A stretch of 64,000 nucleotides of DNA from contig NZ_AMQH01000014.1 in the NCBI RefSeq assembly GCF_000300195.1, positions 42,250-106,249 of the forward strand. Direction: 5' to 3'. The notes under the pieces are model-generated. The model made no database searches. It saw only the letters and a program-made list of their open reading frames with translations, and was not told where the DNA came from. The translations under genes were made by a program, and so were the position numbers. Source of the DNA: Clostridium tunisiense TJ (GTDB lineage: Bacteria; Bacillota; Clostridia; Clostridiales; Clostridiaceae). Positions 27,888-37,804 of the stretch are shown here, in pieces (within the stretch, counting starts at the first letter, position 1; the number at the start of each line of letters is the position of its first letter).

Positions 27888-28199
27888 ATGCCTAGTATTT
27901 TAATTTTAGCAATAGTGATTTTAGTTGGATTTTATATTTCTAAAAACAACTACAAAAATAGAGCAACCACCATCAATGATAATCTTTTAGAATTTGCCAA
28001 TGAAATAATGAAAATTTACAATAATTTAAGTGAAGAAAACCAAAATAATTTTAAAAATTCTTTGACTTCAAGAGAAACTTCAGTTTTTAATAACTTACAA
28101 AGCAACTTTTATCATGGAACCTCAAATATAAATAATCTTCAAAGTTCCATGTTCCATATGGAAGATTTAATGAAAAAGCTAAAAAAACAGAACATTTAA
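27888..28199 (+). CDS. Small membrane-anchored protein of unknown function
   Basis: 103 residues. Residues 2-17 (PSILILAIVILVGFYI) form one membrane helix. The remaining part is polar, rich in Asn, Glu and Lys, and likely coiled (NEIMKIYNNLSEENQNNFKN). ATG follows AAAGGAGATAATC. No recognised family. It is divergent from the DUF523 gene. Confidence 0.6.
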   Translation: MPSILILAIVILVGFYISKNNYKNRATTINDNLLEFANEIMKIYNNLSEENQNNFKNSLTSRETSVFNNLQSNFYHGTSNINNLQSSMFHMEDLMKKLKKQNI

Positions 28200-28205
28200 C
28201 TATAA

Positions 28206-28257
28206 AAAATGGGTAACCAAGTTAACTTTAACATTGCTTAAAGTTAACTTGGTTACC
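28206..28257 (-). terminator. Terminator of the NimA-like gene (strong, 20-bp stem)
   Basis: GGTAACCAAGTTAACTTTAA (28212-28231) pairs perfectly with 28238-28257 and a TTTTTT run follows on the minus strand. It could also stop the plus-strand gene at 27888. Confidence 0.85.
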
Positions 28258-28286
28258 TTAAAAAGTTTCTTGGTATTTATTTAAAG

Positions 28287-28754
28287 CTATCTTCTTCCTG
28301 CTTTTCCTGTAATCTTCTCTATTTTAACTTTGAAAACCTTTGTTTTATTTTCATCATTATTAATATATTTAACACCGCTGTCCATAAATTCTGGAGAATA
28401 TTTTTCTAATATTACCTTTAAACCTTCTATTTTCTCTTCTCCTTGTAAAAACTCAGCTGTTCCAAATACTATTACACTTTCATAATTTGTACTGAAAGCA
28501 CTGGGTAAAACTTTTGTAGATCCCACTACTGTAAAAGAAACCTTATTGCTATAAGCTAAATTTTCTAGCTTAGCTCCTTCAGTCGCTCCATGAAAATATA
28601 GATTCCCATTTTTATAGCCATAGCTTAGTGGTACTCCATAACTATATCCATTTTCTCCAACTGTAGATAAAATACCATACTCCCCTTTTGTTAATAAATC
28701 TATTGCTTCTGTTTCTGATATTGCCTTATCACTACGTCTCATTTCTCTAAACAC
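28287..28754 (-). CDS. Pyridoxamine 5'-phosphate oxidase-like (NimA-related) flavoprotein
   Basis: 155 residues. MRRSDKAISETEAIDLLTKG, EYGILSTVGENGYSYGVPLS and YFHGATEGAKLENL match the split-barrel FMN-binding family that includes nitroimidazole-resistance NimA proteins. These reduce or bind small aromatic or nitro compounds in the cytoplasm. The GTG start (28754) follows AAGGGGGAG; an internal ATG four codons later is possible. It is divergent from a nitroreductase at 28888, and the pair may act on similar redox substrates. Confidence 0.85.
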   Translation of the reverse strand: MFREMRRSDKAISETEAIDLLTKGEYGILSTVGENGYSYGVPLSYGYKNGNLYFHGATEGAKLENLAYSNKVSFTVVGSTKVLPSAFSTNYESVIVFGTAEFLQGEEKIEGLKVILEKYSPEFMDSGVKYINNDENKTKVFKVKIEKITGKAGRR

Positions 28755-28887
28755 TACTTTCTCCCCCTTGTGATATCAATTATTTTTAAAATATATAATT
28801 TTATCAGATAATTATACATTATTTAACAAAAATAATATATAATTTTTTACATATACTATTATTATTAAATTATAGTGAGGTAATTTT

Positions 28888-29754
28888 ATGGAAAATAATT
28901 CGTTGTTTGAAGCTATATATAAACGCTGTTCTGTAAGAAAATACAAAAATGAACCTTTAGCCCATGGACTGCTTAAGCAAATTGAGGAATTAACTCATTC
29001 AATGCCTCAGCTTGACCCTACAATTTCAATGAAAGTCCATTTAGTTCAGGATGGATATAAAATTCAAAACATTTCTAGAGGCATTGTTGGAAGTTATGGA
29101 AAGATTAGCGCACCTCACTACCTTGTAGTCACCTCGGAAGAAAAACCTTGGTTTATGGAAAATATAGGGTTCTCATTAGAATACCTAATACTAAAACTTA
29201 CTACTTTAAACCTAGGAACTTGCTGGATTGGAGGATTTATTAAAAAGAGCTTATTAAAAGATATCATTGAAATTCCAGAAAATCACATACCAGTAATAGT
29301 TATTTCCTTTGGTTATCCATTAAATCCTGAGGAATTTAAATCCAGAAATTTAAGCTACAATCTTTCAGAAGAAATAGAACCAGATCCTGACAAATACTAT
29401 GATTCTACAACAAAGCTAGTGGCTGCAACAAAACGCAAGGAAATTAATGAGATTGTTTGTGGAAAGTTAGATGAGACTTGGCTTTCTATTATGGATGCTG
29501 TAAGGCATGCACCATCTGCTATTAATAGCCAACCTTGGAGATTTTACAAGGAAGGTAACCTATTTCACTTGTATGGAGTAAAAAGATTAAAAATTGCACA
29601 AACTTTAGAACATATCAATAAAATTGATTTAGGTATAGCCCTATGTCACTTGGTGGCTGCTGCTCAACTTAAAGGAAAGAAATTAGAATTAAAAGCTTCG
29701 GAAAATGTTGAGAGAAAAGGCTTAAACTACTTCATTACAGTTATTGAGAAATAA
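28888..29754 (+). CDS. Nitroreductase family flavoprotein (two-domain, TM1586-like)
   Basis: 288 residues. The N-terminal half has AIYKRCSVRKYKNEPL and LGTCWIGGF. The second half repeats the fold with VRHAPSAINSQPWRF and INKIDLGIALCHL. FMN-dependent NAD(P)H oxidoreductase; physiological substrate unknown. ATG follows GTGAGGTAATTTT. A decayed paralogue of the C-terminal half lies at 7006-7329, and comparison with this gene identifies which codons there became stops. Divergent from the NimA-like gene. Confidence 0.88.
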   Translation: MENNSLFEAIYKRCSVRKYKNEPLAHGLLKQIEELTHSMPQLDPTISMKVHLVQDGYKIQNISRGIVGSYGKISAPHYLVVTSEEKPWFMENIGFSLEYLILKLTTLNLGTCWIGGFIKKSLLKDIIEIPENHIPVIVISFGYPLNPEEFKSRNLSYNLSEEIEPDPDKYYDSTTKLVAATKRKEINEIVCGKLDETWLSIMDAVRHAPSAINSQPWRFYKEGNLFHLYGVKRLKIAQTLEHINKIDLGIALCHLVAAAQLKGKKLELKASENVERKGLNYFITVIEK

Positions 29755-29998
29755 CCATTTTAGAATATTAATCTTTTCTCTGCCTTATTTGTGATAATTA
29801 TTTATGTAATTTAAAATTAATTGTAAAGTTTTTTTAGCTCAATAATGGAGTAAATATCAACTTATTTTTTCTAATTATTACATTTAATCAGAATAATTAC
29901 CAAACATAAAAATTTCTAAATAAGGCAAACTATTTTTATCTTTGATTATATAGAAAACAGATATTATAACTAGTGGATTTCAAAAAAGGAGTGGTATT

Positions 29999-30463
29999 AT
30001 GAAGTTAGGTAAAATGTTGACAACTACCCTATCAGTAGTTGGTGCCATTGTTGTTGTAGATAGACTTGCTGATATGGTGTCTACAGCCCATAAAAGACAA
30101 ATCAGCAAATGTCTAAGCAACTTAGATAAGAGTAATTTTAATATTGTTGAAGACATTGAAAATATCGATGATTGCTGCTGTAGTGGCACTGTAGAAATTA
30201 AAAGACCAACTGAAAGCAAATTTAGAAATTTTCATAAAATATTGCCTGATATAAAGAAATATGTAAGTCCTAAAGCAAGTGATGGACATGAAAACTTTAC
30301 CTTCCAGTATAGTATTAAAGTTAGACCTAGTGAGGAATCTATTTATAATGAAATGAATGAAGAAACTTCTACTATGAATCACGTTGAGAAAATTACTGAA
30401 GAAAATTCAATGTTTAGTGCTGATGATAACATCATTGGCAATCCTGAATTAGGTACAATTTAA
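29999..30463 (+). CDS. Hypothetical protein with N-terminal hydrophobic segment and a CCC motif
   Basis: 154 residues. The beginning (MLTTTLSVVGAIVVVDRLAD) could be a short membrane anchor. Then come a Cys triplet in NIDDCCCSGTVEI and a polar, acidic C-terminus (NEMNEETSTMNHVEKITEEN). The ribosome site AAAAAGGAG is strong and a terminator follows, so the gene is very likely expressed. No family recognised. The CCC run could bind metal or a cofactor. Confidence 0.6.
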   Translation: MKLGKMLTTTLSVVGAIVVVDRLADMVSTAHKRQISKCLSNLDKSNFNIVEDIENIDDCCCSGTVEIKRPTESKFRNFHKILPDIKKYVSPKASDGHENFTFQYSIKVRPSEESIYNEMNEETSTMNHVEKITEENSMFSADDNIIGNPELGTI

Positions 30464-30474
30464 TAAACTTATTA

Positions 30475-30526
30475 TAGTCTATAATATTAACTTCATATAG
30501 TTAGTGTTATAGACTAATTTTATTTT
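30475..30526 (+). terminator. Terminator after the CCC-motif gene
   Basis: TAGTCTATAA (30475-30484) pairs with TTATAGACTA (30507-30516), followed by ATTTTATTTT. The rest of the gap to 30808 is AT-rich with nothing recognised. Confidence 0.7.
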
Positions 30527-30807
30527 CACTATTTACTATAATTTATATCTTCTCTTATGAGCTATTTAGTTATTAATAAAATATTATAGTTTTAGTTGTT
30601 ATTCGATTTATCCCTGCTTTTTTTCAAATTACTTAATCTCTTAATTTAGATAAGAGTTCTTTACTATTAAAATATAAGTTAATTATTTTAAGTGCTGCTA
30701 ACTTTACTAAGTTAATAAATTATTTATAGGATTCACAAGGTTTTTTCTTAATATTGTGGAATAAGAAAAATATATATTTTGTAAAATTAATAAGGGGGGA
30801 TTTTATT

Positions 30808-31545
30808 ATGATTATTAATTATGGTCATAGAGGTGCCAGTGGCTATTTTCCTGAAAACACAATGATAGCTTTTGAAAAGGCCCTTGAGATGGGAGCAACA
30901 GGCATAGAAACTGACGTGCAAATGACTAAGGATGGGGTACTTGTATTAATCCATGATGAATATGTTAACAGAACTACTGATGGCATAGGTCTTGTTAAGG
31001 ATTTCACTTATAAGGAACTAATGAAATTAAATGCATCAAGTTATATGAAAACCTATGCGAGTCCTACATCTATTCCTACAGTAGAGGAGCTTATAGCTTT
31101 AGCAAAAGAAAAAAATATTACAGTAAACTTTGAAATTAAAAGTGGAATTATTATTTACCCTAACATTGAAGAAAAATTAATAGAATTCATTTATAAAAAA
31201 GGTCTTCAGGATAATGTTATCCTTTCAAGTTTTAATCACTATTCTTTAGTTAAATGTAAAGAGGTTTCAAAGGAAATTAACACAGGAATTTTATACATGG
31301 AGGCCTTATATAAGCCTGAAAACTATTGTGTTTCTATTGGAGCAAATGCTCTCCATCCTCATTTTTACTCTGCACAACCTGAAATTATAGAAGCTGCTCA
31401 CTATAAAGGGCTTAAGGTTAATCCTTTTACTGTTGATGATGAAAATATCATGAAGAATTTAATTTTATCCGGCACAGACGGAATCATTACTAATTATCCC
31501 GATAAACTTAAAAATGTTATGGAGGATTTATATGGAAAAGCTTAA
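30808..31545 (+). CDS. Glycerophosphodiester phosphodiesterase
   Basis: 245 residues. NYGHRGASGYFPENTMIAFE, ETDVQMTKDGVLVLIHDE and VNFEIKSG are the catalytic and Ca2+-binding motifs of GDPD (UgpQ-like) enzymes, which hydrolyse deacylated phospholipids to glycerol-3-phosphate and an alcohol. There is no signal peptide, so it acts in the cytoplasm. I use ATG 30808 after AAGGGGGGA; the frame extends upstream to 30754 without a ribosome site. An MFS carrier gene overlaps its 3' end by 14 nt, suggesting uptake and hydrolysis of the same glycerophosphodiester. Confidence 0.92.
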   Translation: MIINYGHRGASGYFPENTMIAFEKALEMGATGIETDVQMTKDGVLVLIHDEYVNRTTDGIGLVKDFTYKELMKLNASSYMKTYASPTSIPTVEELIALAKEKNITVNFEIKSGIIIYPNIEEKLIEFIYKKGLQDNVILSSFNHYSLVKCKEVSKEINTGILYMEALYKPENYCVSIGANALHPHFYSAQPEIIEAAHYKGLKVNPFTVDDENIMKNLILSGTDGIITNYPDKLKNVMEDLYGKA

Positions 31546-32731
31546 TTACAAAAAGACTTTTCTTTTAGGCTTTGGTTTTTTTGCCATAGCTATCACTTGG
31601 TCTGTTTATAATGCTTTTATGCCAATACTTCTTGGTAACTTTATTAAAAGTTCTGCATTAATTGGTTTTATTATGACAGTAGATAATTATTTAGCTCTTT
31701 TTATTCAGCCAACGGTAGGAATCTTTAGTGATAGAATAGATACTAGGTTTGGAAAAAGAATGCCTTTCTTAATGATTGGTATGCCTCTTGCAGTTATTTT
31801 TACTTTTCTCATTCCTAGCCATAGAACTCTTTTAACTTTAATTATTTTTATACTTCTAATGAATCTATCTATGAGCTTATTTCGTTCTCCTGTAATAGCT
31901 TTAATGCCTGATATAACTCATGAGAGTAATAGGAGTAAAGCTAATAGTATAATTAATTTCATGGGTGGTATAGGCTCTCTTATAGCTTTTTTCATTGGTT
32001 CCATTTTATGGGGGTATAATAAGGCTTATCCTTTTTACCTTGCTTCTTTTTTAGTTTTACTATCCTTCGTAGTGTTATTTTTCTTTATTAAGGAAAAAAG
32101 AGATGTAGTACATTACAAAGCCTCAGAGGAGAAAGTTCATATTTTAAAAGGTATCCTTAGTGGTTTGAAAAATAAAAATATCAGAAATCTACTCTTTGCT
32201 ATTTGTTCTTGGTTTATTGGCTATAATGGCATTGAAACTTTCTTTACTAGATATGGAGAAAACTTCTTAGGAGTTCCTGCAAATATGGCATCTATGTCTT
32301 TTGCCTTTATGTCCTTAAGTTTTTTAGTCTTTGCAATTCCAGCTGGACTTATTGGAACGAAATTAGGAAAGAAAAAAGCTATAGTAACTGGGATCATTGG
32401 ATTAATTATTGTGTTTATAATTCTAGCTACTTTAAGATCAATTCTTCTCATTAGAGTTTGTTTTTTATTTTCTGGTTTTTTCTGGTCTATGATTAATATA
32501 AATTCTTACCCCTTTGTGGCAGAAATGGCCCCTAAAGGCAGTATTGGAACTTATACAGGGCTATATTATTTATTTTCTTCTGTGGCAGCTATAATTTCAC
32601 CCCCTCTATTAGGTGGCATTATGGATACCTTAGGTTATAAGTACATGTTCTTGTATGGTGCTCTATTCTTTATCTTAGCTTTATTCTTTATTAGCTTGGT
32701 TAAAAGTAAAAATTACATTTCTAATAACTAA
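31532..32731 (+). CDS. MFS transporter coupled to the GDPD gene
   Basis: 399 residues with about 12 membrane segments. Between helices 2 and 3 it has SDRIDTRFGKRMPFL, the MFS signature loop in the form seen in sugar-cation symporter-like carriers. The ATG at 31532 lies inside the GDPD gene, and GGAGG (within ATGGAGGATT of that gene) serves as its ribosome site, so translation is coupled. The likely substrate is a glycerophosphodiester or a breakdown product, by context only. Confidence 0.85.
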   Translation: MEKLNYKKTFLLGFGFFAIAITWSVYNAFMPILLGNFIKSSALIGFIMTVDNYLALFIQPTVGIFSDRIDTRFGKRMPFLMIGMPLAVIFTFLIPSHRTLLTLIIFILLMNLSMSLFRSPVIALMPDITHESNRSKANSIINFMGGIGSLIAFFIGSILWGYNKAYPFYLASFLVLLSFVVLFFFIKEKRDVVHYKASEEKVHILKGILSGLKNKNIRNLLFAICSWFIGYNGIETFFTRYGENFLGVPANMASMSFAFMSLSFLVFAIPAGLIGTKLGKKKAIVTGIIGLIIVFIILATLRSILLIRVCFLFSGFFWSMININSYPFVAEMAPKGSIGTYTGLYYLFSSVAAIISPPLLGGIMDTLGYKYMFLYGALFFILALFFISLVKSKNYISNN

Positions 32732-32784
32732 CACATTAAAATTTAAATTTATAGCCATTGAATTTTAAAACTAAATTTTTCAGT

Positions 32785-32820
32785 AAAAAGACTGCTAAAT
32801 AAAAGATTAGCAGTCTTTTT
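32785..32820. terminator. Bidirectional terminator between convergent genes
   Basis: AAAAAGACTGCTAA (32785-32798) pairs with TTAGCAGTCTTTTT (32807-32820), giving T-runs on both strands. Confidence 0.9.
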
Positions 32821-32825
32821 AAGAT

Positions 32826-34133
32826 TTATTCCTGTACTCTATTAGGTTCTATAACAATTACAGCATATCTAAAGGTTATTTTCTTTTCAGATTTTGGTGG
32901 AACACTGACAATAAATTCTATAGTATTTGCATCTTTTTTAATAAATCTGTCTGTAGAACTTATCATCTTCCAATCTCCTGGGATAAAATGAGTAATCTTT
33001 AGTAAAGCTTCTTCATTTCCAGTATTTTTTATTGTAATTTCATATTCATACTCCTCAATACCTTCAAGCCTTCTGTAATCAGTTTGTACCTTATCAAATA
33101 CAATGTTAAAGGGTTTTCCAAGTTCTAATTTAACTAATTCATCCTCTGGCGTATAATCTATCTCTCCCTCACCAATAAACTCTAAGTTATTTCTATCTTT
33201 TAGGGTGTCATAAACCTTAGCAATTCCATTTGGTAAAGGTTCTCCTAAATTATTATCCCTTGAATTTTTAAATTCGATAATCGTACTTAATTCATTTCCA
33301 TTAAAAGGATTTGTGTAATACTTAGTGTATCTTACATTTTTGCTCCAAAATAACCTTATTTGCTTAGAAGTTTTATTGTTTAAGTCTGTAGCAAATGGAT
33401 AATTATATATATAATAATCCCCCAATGCCGTTGGAGATACACCAGCAACTGCACTACTTGTTTTCACCATAAAACTAGCTTCATAGTAAGGTACTACTGG
33501 AGGTGTCTCCTTCAATCTTTTAATATCTCCTGACACAAGGTTTACTTCTGTGTTTTTTAAATCAATTCCTGTAGTATTATCGATTTGTGCATAGCAATTT
33601 AAACTTAAATACTGGCTATATAACTCTATTGTATAATTTGCCATCCACACAAGTCCTTTGGTAAGATAAGACACAGTGAATTCTCTTAAGTTTGTGGAAC
33701 AAATTTTAAATGCTATGGTAGGCTTTAATACAAATCCTTTTGGGAGACACGGAAGTATAATTTCCCCCTTAGGACTTACATAAACTTCATTCGTTTTAGC
33801 ATCCTCTATGATGTATCCACCTTGAGTTGATAATAATACTCCATGAACTTTCTTACCACTATCTGGATCAAAAAGAGTTACTTCTTTTCCTATAAATTTT
33901 TCTAGTACATCCCTAGGATTTATAATATCGTAATCATAATTTATTTCATAAGCGTCTATGTTTTCCACAATAATTGAGTTAACTTCTATTAACTCTGAAA
34001 CATCTAAGTAATAAATCTTTTCTTCCTGTCCAGATAGATTTATACTCCTTTTTTCTCTAATTAAACCAAAATTATTTTGATACACAGAAATAGACAATGC
34101 CTTAATATCTTTTCTTGTAGAAATAAAACCCAT
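32826..34133 (-). CDS. DUF4139 domain protein
   Basis: 435 residues from ATG 34133 (GAGGGG five nt before; an ATG 15 nt upstream is less likely). Sequence is beta-rich, with YLTKGLVWMANYTIELYSQY, TGIDLKNTEVNLVSGDI and a C-terminal immunoglobulin-like part (EYEITIKNTGNEEALLKITH). These fit DUF4139-type proteins of unknown function. No signal peptide, so probably cytoplasmic. Monocistronic. Confidence 0.75.
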   Translation of the reverse strand: MGFISTRKDIKALSISVYQNNFGLIREKRSINLSGQEEKIYYLDVSELIEVNSIIVENIDAYEINYDYDIINPRDVLEKFIGKEVTLFDPDSGKKVHGVLLSTQGGYIIEDAKTNEVYVSPKGEIILPCLPKGFVLKPTIAFKICSTNLREFTVSYLTKGLVWMANYTIELYSQYLSLNCYAQIDNTTGIDLKNTEVNLVSGDIKRLKETPPVVPYYEASFMVKTSSAVAGVSPTALGDYYIYNYPFATDLNNKTSKQIRLFWSKNVRYTKYYTNPFNGNELSTIIEFKNSRDNNLGEPLPNGIAKVYDTLKDRNNLEFIGEGEIDYTPEDELVKLELGKPFNIVFDKVQTDYRRLEGIEEYEYEITIKNTGNEEALLKITHFIPGDWKMISSTDRFIKKDANTIEFIVSVPPKSEKKITFRYAVIVIEPNRVQE

Positions 34134-34222
34134 TATTACCCCTCGCATATATATTCTTTCATAATATTATACGAAGAATCTCCAATTTTGTACTATCTTA
34201 TGTTAATTCGAGTTATAGATTT

Positions 34223-34280
34223 AAAGTTTTAACTCACCAAAAGCATTATTTAAATACTTAAAGGTGAGTTAAAACTTTTT
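34223..34280 (-). terminator. Terminator-like hairpin after pepF
   Basis: AAAGTTTTAACTCACC (34223-34238) pairs perfectly with 34263-34278. The T-run is partly inside the stem. It lies between two minus-strand genes, about 110 bp past the pepF stop. Confidence 0.6.
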
Positions 34281-34387
34281 CATATTACTATATTTTACTC
34301 TACTTTATTTTTGAGGCATTTTTAAACAATACTAGATTTAAAATATAAAGTTATCTGGTAGTAGATATTAAAAAGTATAAATAAATA

Positions 34388-36193
34388 TTATTGAGCCAGT
34401 TCCTTCTCAAGCATATCTAAAAGCTCATCAAATCTTCTTATAGTATCTTCTAATGGTTTTGGAGTTGTCATGTCCACCCCAGCATTTTTAAGAATATTAA
34501 TTGGATAATCACTTCCACCTGCTTTTAAGAAACCTTTATACTTTTCTACATCCTCTTCTGTACCATTTAATATAATTTGTGAGAAGGAATTGGCTGCTGC
34601 AAAACCAGTTACATATTGATATACATAAAAATCTCTATAGAAATGTGGAATTCTTGACCATTCCATATCGATGCCTTTATCTACTACCATGGATTTGCCA
34701 AAGTATTTTTCATTTAAGTCATGGTATATTTTACATAATTCTTCACTAGATAGAGACTCACCCTTTTCCATTTTTTCATGGGTTAATAATTCAAACTCAG
34801 CGAACATTGTTTGTCTAAATACTGTAGTTCTAATGCCTTCAAGCTGTTGATTTATTAAGAATAATCTTCTAGCCTTATCTTTTTCACTTTTAATTAAATA
34901 ATCCATTAACAAGCATTCATTAGTTGTAGATGCCACTTCCGCACAAAACAATACATAATCTGCATAGATATATGGTTGATTCTTTCTTGCATAGTAAGAA
35001 TGAATACTATGACCCATTTCATGAGCTAAAGTTGAAACATCATTAACTTGATTATTATAGTTTAATAGAACGTAAGGCATGGAGTTATAGCTTCCACTAG
35101 AATAGGCTCCTCCTCTTTTTCCTTTATTCTCGTATACATCAATCCAGCCTTCTTCTATACCTTCTCTAAAAATATCTAAATACTCCGTCCCTAATGGTTC
35201 TAATGCCTTTTCACAAAGGATTACTCCATCTTCGTATTCTACGTTAAATTCTGGTGCATCTATAACTGAAACATATAAATCATACATATGAATTTCTTCT
35301 AACCCTAGAAGTCTTTTCTTAATATCTACATATCTATGAAGAGAAGTTAAATTTTTATTTATTGTATCAACTACATTATGATACACTTCTACCGGAATTT
35401 TATCTGGTTTTAAGGAACTCTCTAAAGCGGAATTATACTTTCTTGTTTTAGCCTTAAATATAAAATTCTTATGTGATGCTGTATAGGTAGTTGCTACTGT
35501 ATTTTTAAATTTCTCATAAGTTCCAAATAAAGCCTCAAAAGCTTCTTTTCTAACTCTCCTGTCCTTGCTTCTAATAAATACTGAATAATTTCCCTCTGTA
35601 AGTTCAACTTCATTCCCTTCTTCATCTCTAATCACTGGGAAGGTCATATCTGCATTAGTAAGCATTCCGAATATATTTCCGGGAGCACTTAAGCAATCAC
35701 TAACTGAGGCTAATATCTTCTCTTCCTCCTCGGAAAGCACATGAGGTTTTTTCTCCATAATTTGCTCTAAGAAGAGCTCATATAGTTTTAATCCACCTTC
35801 CTGGTCAATTAGTTTTTTAATTTGATTCTCCTTCATTTTTAAAACCTCTGGTATGAAAAAAGAGGTTATGGCACTAAACTCTGCTCCATAAGTAGAAATT
35901 TTATCTTTCATAATTTGATACTTTGAGTTTGCAGTATCTTCGTCCCCTCTTAAGTGCGCATATACTGCTAAGTCCTCAAACAAACTTAATACTTCTACAT
36001 AATTATTAAGGTATTCTAACAAAGTCTTTGCTTCATTAAGCTTACCTTTGTATTCTCCTAACCTAGGTGCAATTTGCTGAAGTTTTTTAAAATCTTCTTC
36101 CCAAACCTCGTCTGTTAAATACATTTTTTCTACATTCCATTTATATTTAGCTTCAATTTCTCCTCTTGTTTTTAATTTCTTTACTTCTCCCAT
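34388..36193 (-). CDS. pepF: Oligoendopeptidase F (M3 metallopeptidase)
   Basis: 601 residues, normal for PepF. The zinc site is LAHEMGHSIHSYYA (HExxH), and further on CAEVASTTNECLL provides the third ligand Glu. The enzyme cleaves peptides of about 7-17 residues in the cytoplasm. ATG at 36193 follows AGGAGGACAATC; an ATG 36 nt upstream lacks a ribosome site. Monocistronic, divergent from the aldo/keto reductase. Confidence 0.95.
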   Translation of the reverse strand: MGEVKKLKTRGEIEAKYKWNVEKMYLTDEVWEEDFKKLQQIAPRLGEYKGKLNEAKTLLEYLNNYVEVLSLFEDLAVYAHLRGDEDTANSKYQIMKDKISTYGAEFSAITSFFIPEVLKMKENQIKKLIDQEGGLKLYELFLEQIMEKKPHVLSEEEEKILASVSDCLSAPGNIFGMLTNADMTFPVIRDEEGNEVELTEGNYSVFIRSKDRRVRKEAFEALFGTYEKFKNTVATTYTASHKNFIFKAKTRKYNSALESSLKPDKIPVEVYHNVVDTINKNLTSLHRYVDIKKRLLGLEEIHMYDLYVSVIDAPEFNVEYEDGVILCEKALEPLGTEYLDIFREGIEEGWIDVYENKGKRGGAYSSGSYNSMPYVLLNYNNQVNDVSTLAHEMGHSIHSYYARKNQPYIYADYVLFCAEVASTTNECLLMDYLIKSEKDKARRLFLINQQLEGIRTTVFRQTMFAEFELLTHEKMEKGESLSSEELCKIYHDLNEKYFGKSMVVDKGIDMEWSRIPHFYRDFYVYQYVTGFAAANSFSQIILNGTEEDVEKYKGFLKAGGSDYPINILKNAGVDMTTPKPLEDTIRRFDELLDMLEKELAQ

Positions 36194-36407
36194 GATTGTC
36201 CTCCTACATATTAATAAATTTAAATACATTTTACCATATTTATGAATTTAGTGCATTTATTTCAAAAGCTTTTCTGCTATAATATATAAAGACGAGTTAA
36301 TTATTTTTATATAACCTTATATTTCTGAAATAAATCTACCATATATTTAATATTATTTTAAGAATGTAAAGTTATACTTAAATTTTATAATGTTTAGGAG
36401 GAATAAA

Positions 36408-37547
36408 ATGGAATATAGAAAATTTGGTAACTGCAACTTTACTGTATCAGCTTTAGGCTTTGGTTGCATGAGATTTCCTGTTATTGATAAGGATTCTTCT
36501 AAAATTCATGAAGATAAAGCAATAGCAATGATAAGACATGCTATTGATAATGGTGTAAATTATATTGATACCGCTTACCCTTATCATGGTAAAAATTCTG
36601 AAATTGTAGTTGGAAAAGCACTAAAAGATGGCTATAGAGAAAAAGTAAGACTTGCCACTAAATCCCCTGTTTGGCTAGTAAAAGAATATAATGATTTTGA
36701 GAAGTACTTAAATGAGCAACTAGATAAACTTCAAACAGATTATATAGACTTTTATTTAATGCATGCTTTAAATAAGGAGCGCTTTGACAGCCTAAAGAAA
36801 AATAATGTTTTTAAATTCCTAGATGAAGCCATTGCTAGTGGAAAAATTAAGTATGCTGGTTTCTCCTTCCATGATGAAGAAGATGTTTTCTATGAAATAG
36901 CCGATAGCTATCCATGGACTTTCTGTCAGATTCAATTAAACTATATGGATGTAGAATATCAAGCTGGACTTAGAGGGTTAAAATATGCAGCTGAAAAAGG
37001 CATGGCAGTGGTTATTATGGAACCTCTGAAGGGTGGAAAATTAGCTGGAAACCCACCAAATGAAGTTAAAGATTTATTTGAAAGTTATGATAGTTCAAGA
37101 ACCCCAGCAAACTGGGCATTAAAATGGTTGTACAATTTTCCAGAGGTAACAACAATTTTAAGTGGCATGTCAACCATGGAGCAGCTCAAGGAAAATCTAC
37201 AAATTGCTTCCACCTGTAGTTCAAATTCAATGAACAGTGAAGAACTTGAGATTATGGATAAAGCTAAAGACGCTTATCTAAGACTAACTAAAGTTAATTG
37301 TACAGGCTGTAACTATTGTCAACCTTGTCCTTTCGAAGTTGATATTCCAAGGAACTTTGAATTATACAATGAGGGCCATATGTTTAACATGTTAGATGCA
37401 TCTTCAAATTCCTACAATAATTTCATGCCCAAAAATCAAACTGCATCAAACTGTACTGAATGTGGAAAATGTGAGGAAGAATGTCCTCAAAACTTACCTA
37501 TTAGGCAATTACTTAAAGAAGTTCATGCCGCACTTGGTAAGAAATAA
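36408..37547 (+). CDS. Aldo/keto reductase with C-terminal 4Fe-4S clusters
   Basis: 379 residues. The TIM-barrel part has LGFGCMRFP, NYIDTAYPYHGKNSE (Asp-Tyr catalytic region), LATKSPVW with the Lys, and DFYLMHALN. The C-terminal extension has VNCTGCNYCQPCPFEVDIP and SNCTECGKCEEECPQNLPI, two ferredoxin-like cysteine sets. Such Fe-S AKRs are typical of anaerobes and may take electrons from ferredoxin. Start ATG 36408 after TTTAGGAGGAATAAA. The substrate is unknown. Confidence 0.92.
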   Translation: MEYRKFGNCNFTVSALGFGCMRFPVIDKDSSKIHEDKAIAMIRHAIDNGVNYIDTAYPYHGKNSEIVVGKALKDGYREKVRLATKSPVWLVKEYNDFEKYLNEQLDKLQTDYIDFYLMHALNKERFDSLKKNNVFKFLDEAIASGKIKYAGFSFHDEEDVFYEIADSYPWTFCQIQLNYMDVEYQAGLRGLKYAAEKGMAVVIMEPLKGGKLAGNPPNEVKDLFESYDSSRTPANWALKWLYNFPEVTTILSGMSTMEQLKENLQIASTCSSNSMNSEELEIMDKAKDAYLRLTKVNCTGCNYCQPCPFEVDIPRNFELYNEGHMFNMLDASSNSYNNFMPKNQTASNCTECGKCEEECPQNLPIRQLLKEVHAALGKK

Positions 37548-37694
37548 TTATCTTATATAAATTCAAATATTATTTCTGCATTAAAAGATATCCAAAGACG
37601 ATTTTAATTGAAACGAAAGTAATACAGAACAAATTTTTTTAGGTTTCTTTATGATATTCTATATATCTTATTGTTATTGTTTTAAATATAAACT

Positions 37695-37733
37695 CATAAA
37701 AATCCAGGGTTAAATTTCTATTAACCCTGGATT
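37695..37733 (-). terminator. Terminator of the GH25 gene
   Basis: AATCCAGGGTTAA (37701-37713) pairs perfectly with TTAACCCTGGATT (37721-37733) and TTTTTATGAG follows on the minus strand. Confidence 0.8.
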
Positions 37734-37804
37734 CAACATTTACATATTTATATACTTATAACAATTTTTCTTTATATATTTTAACACTCATCTCATAATT
37801 TTAA

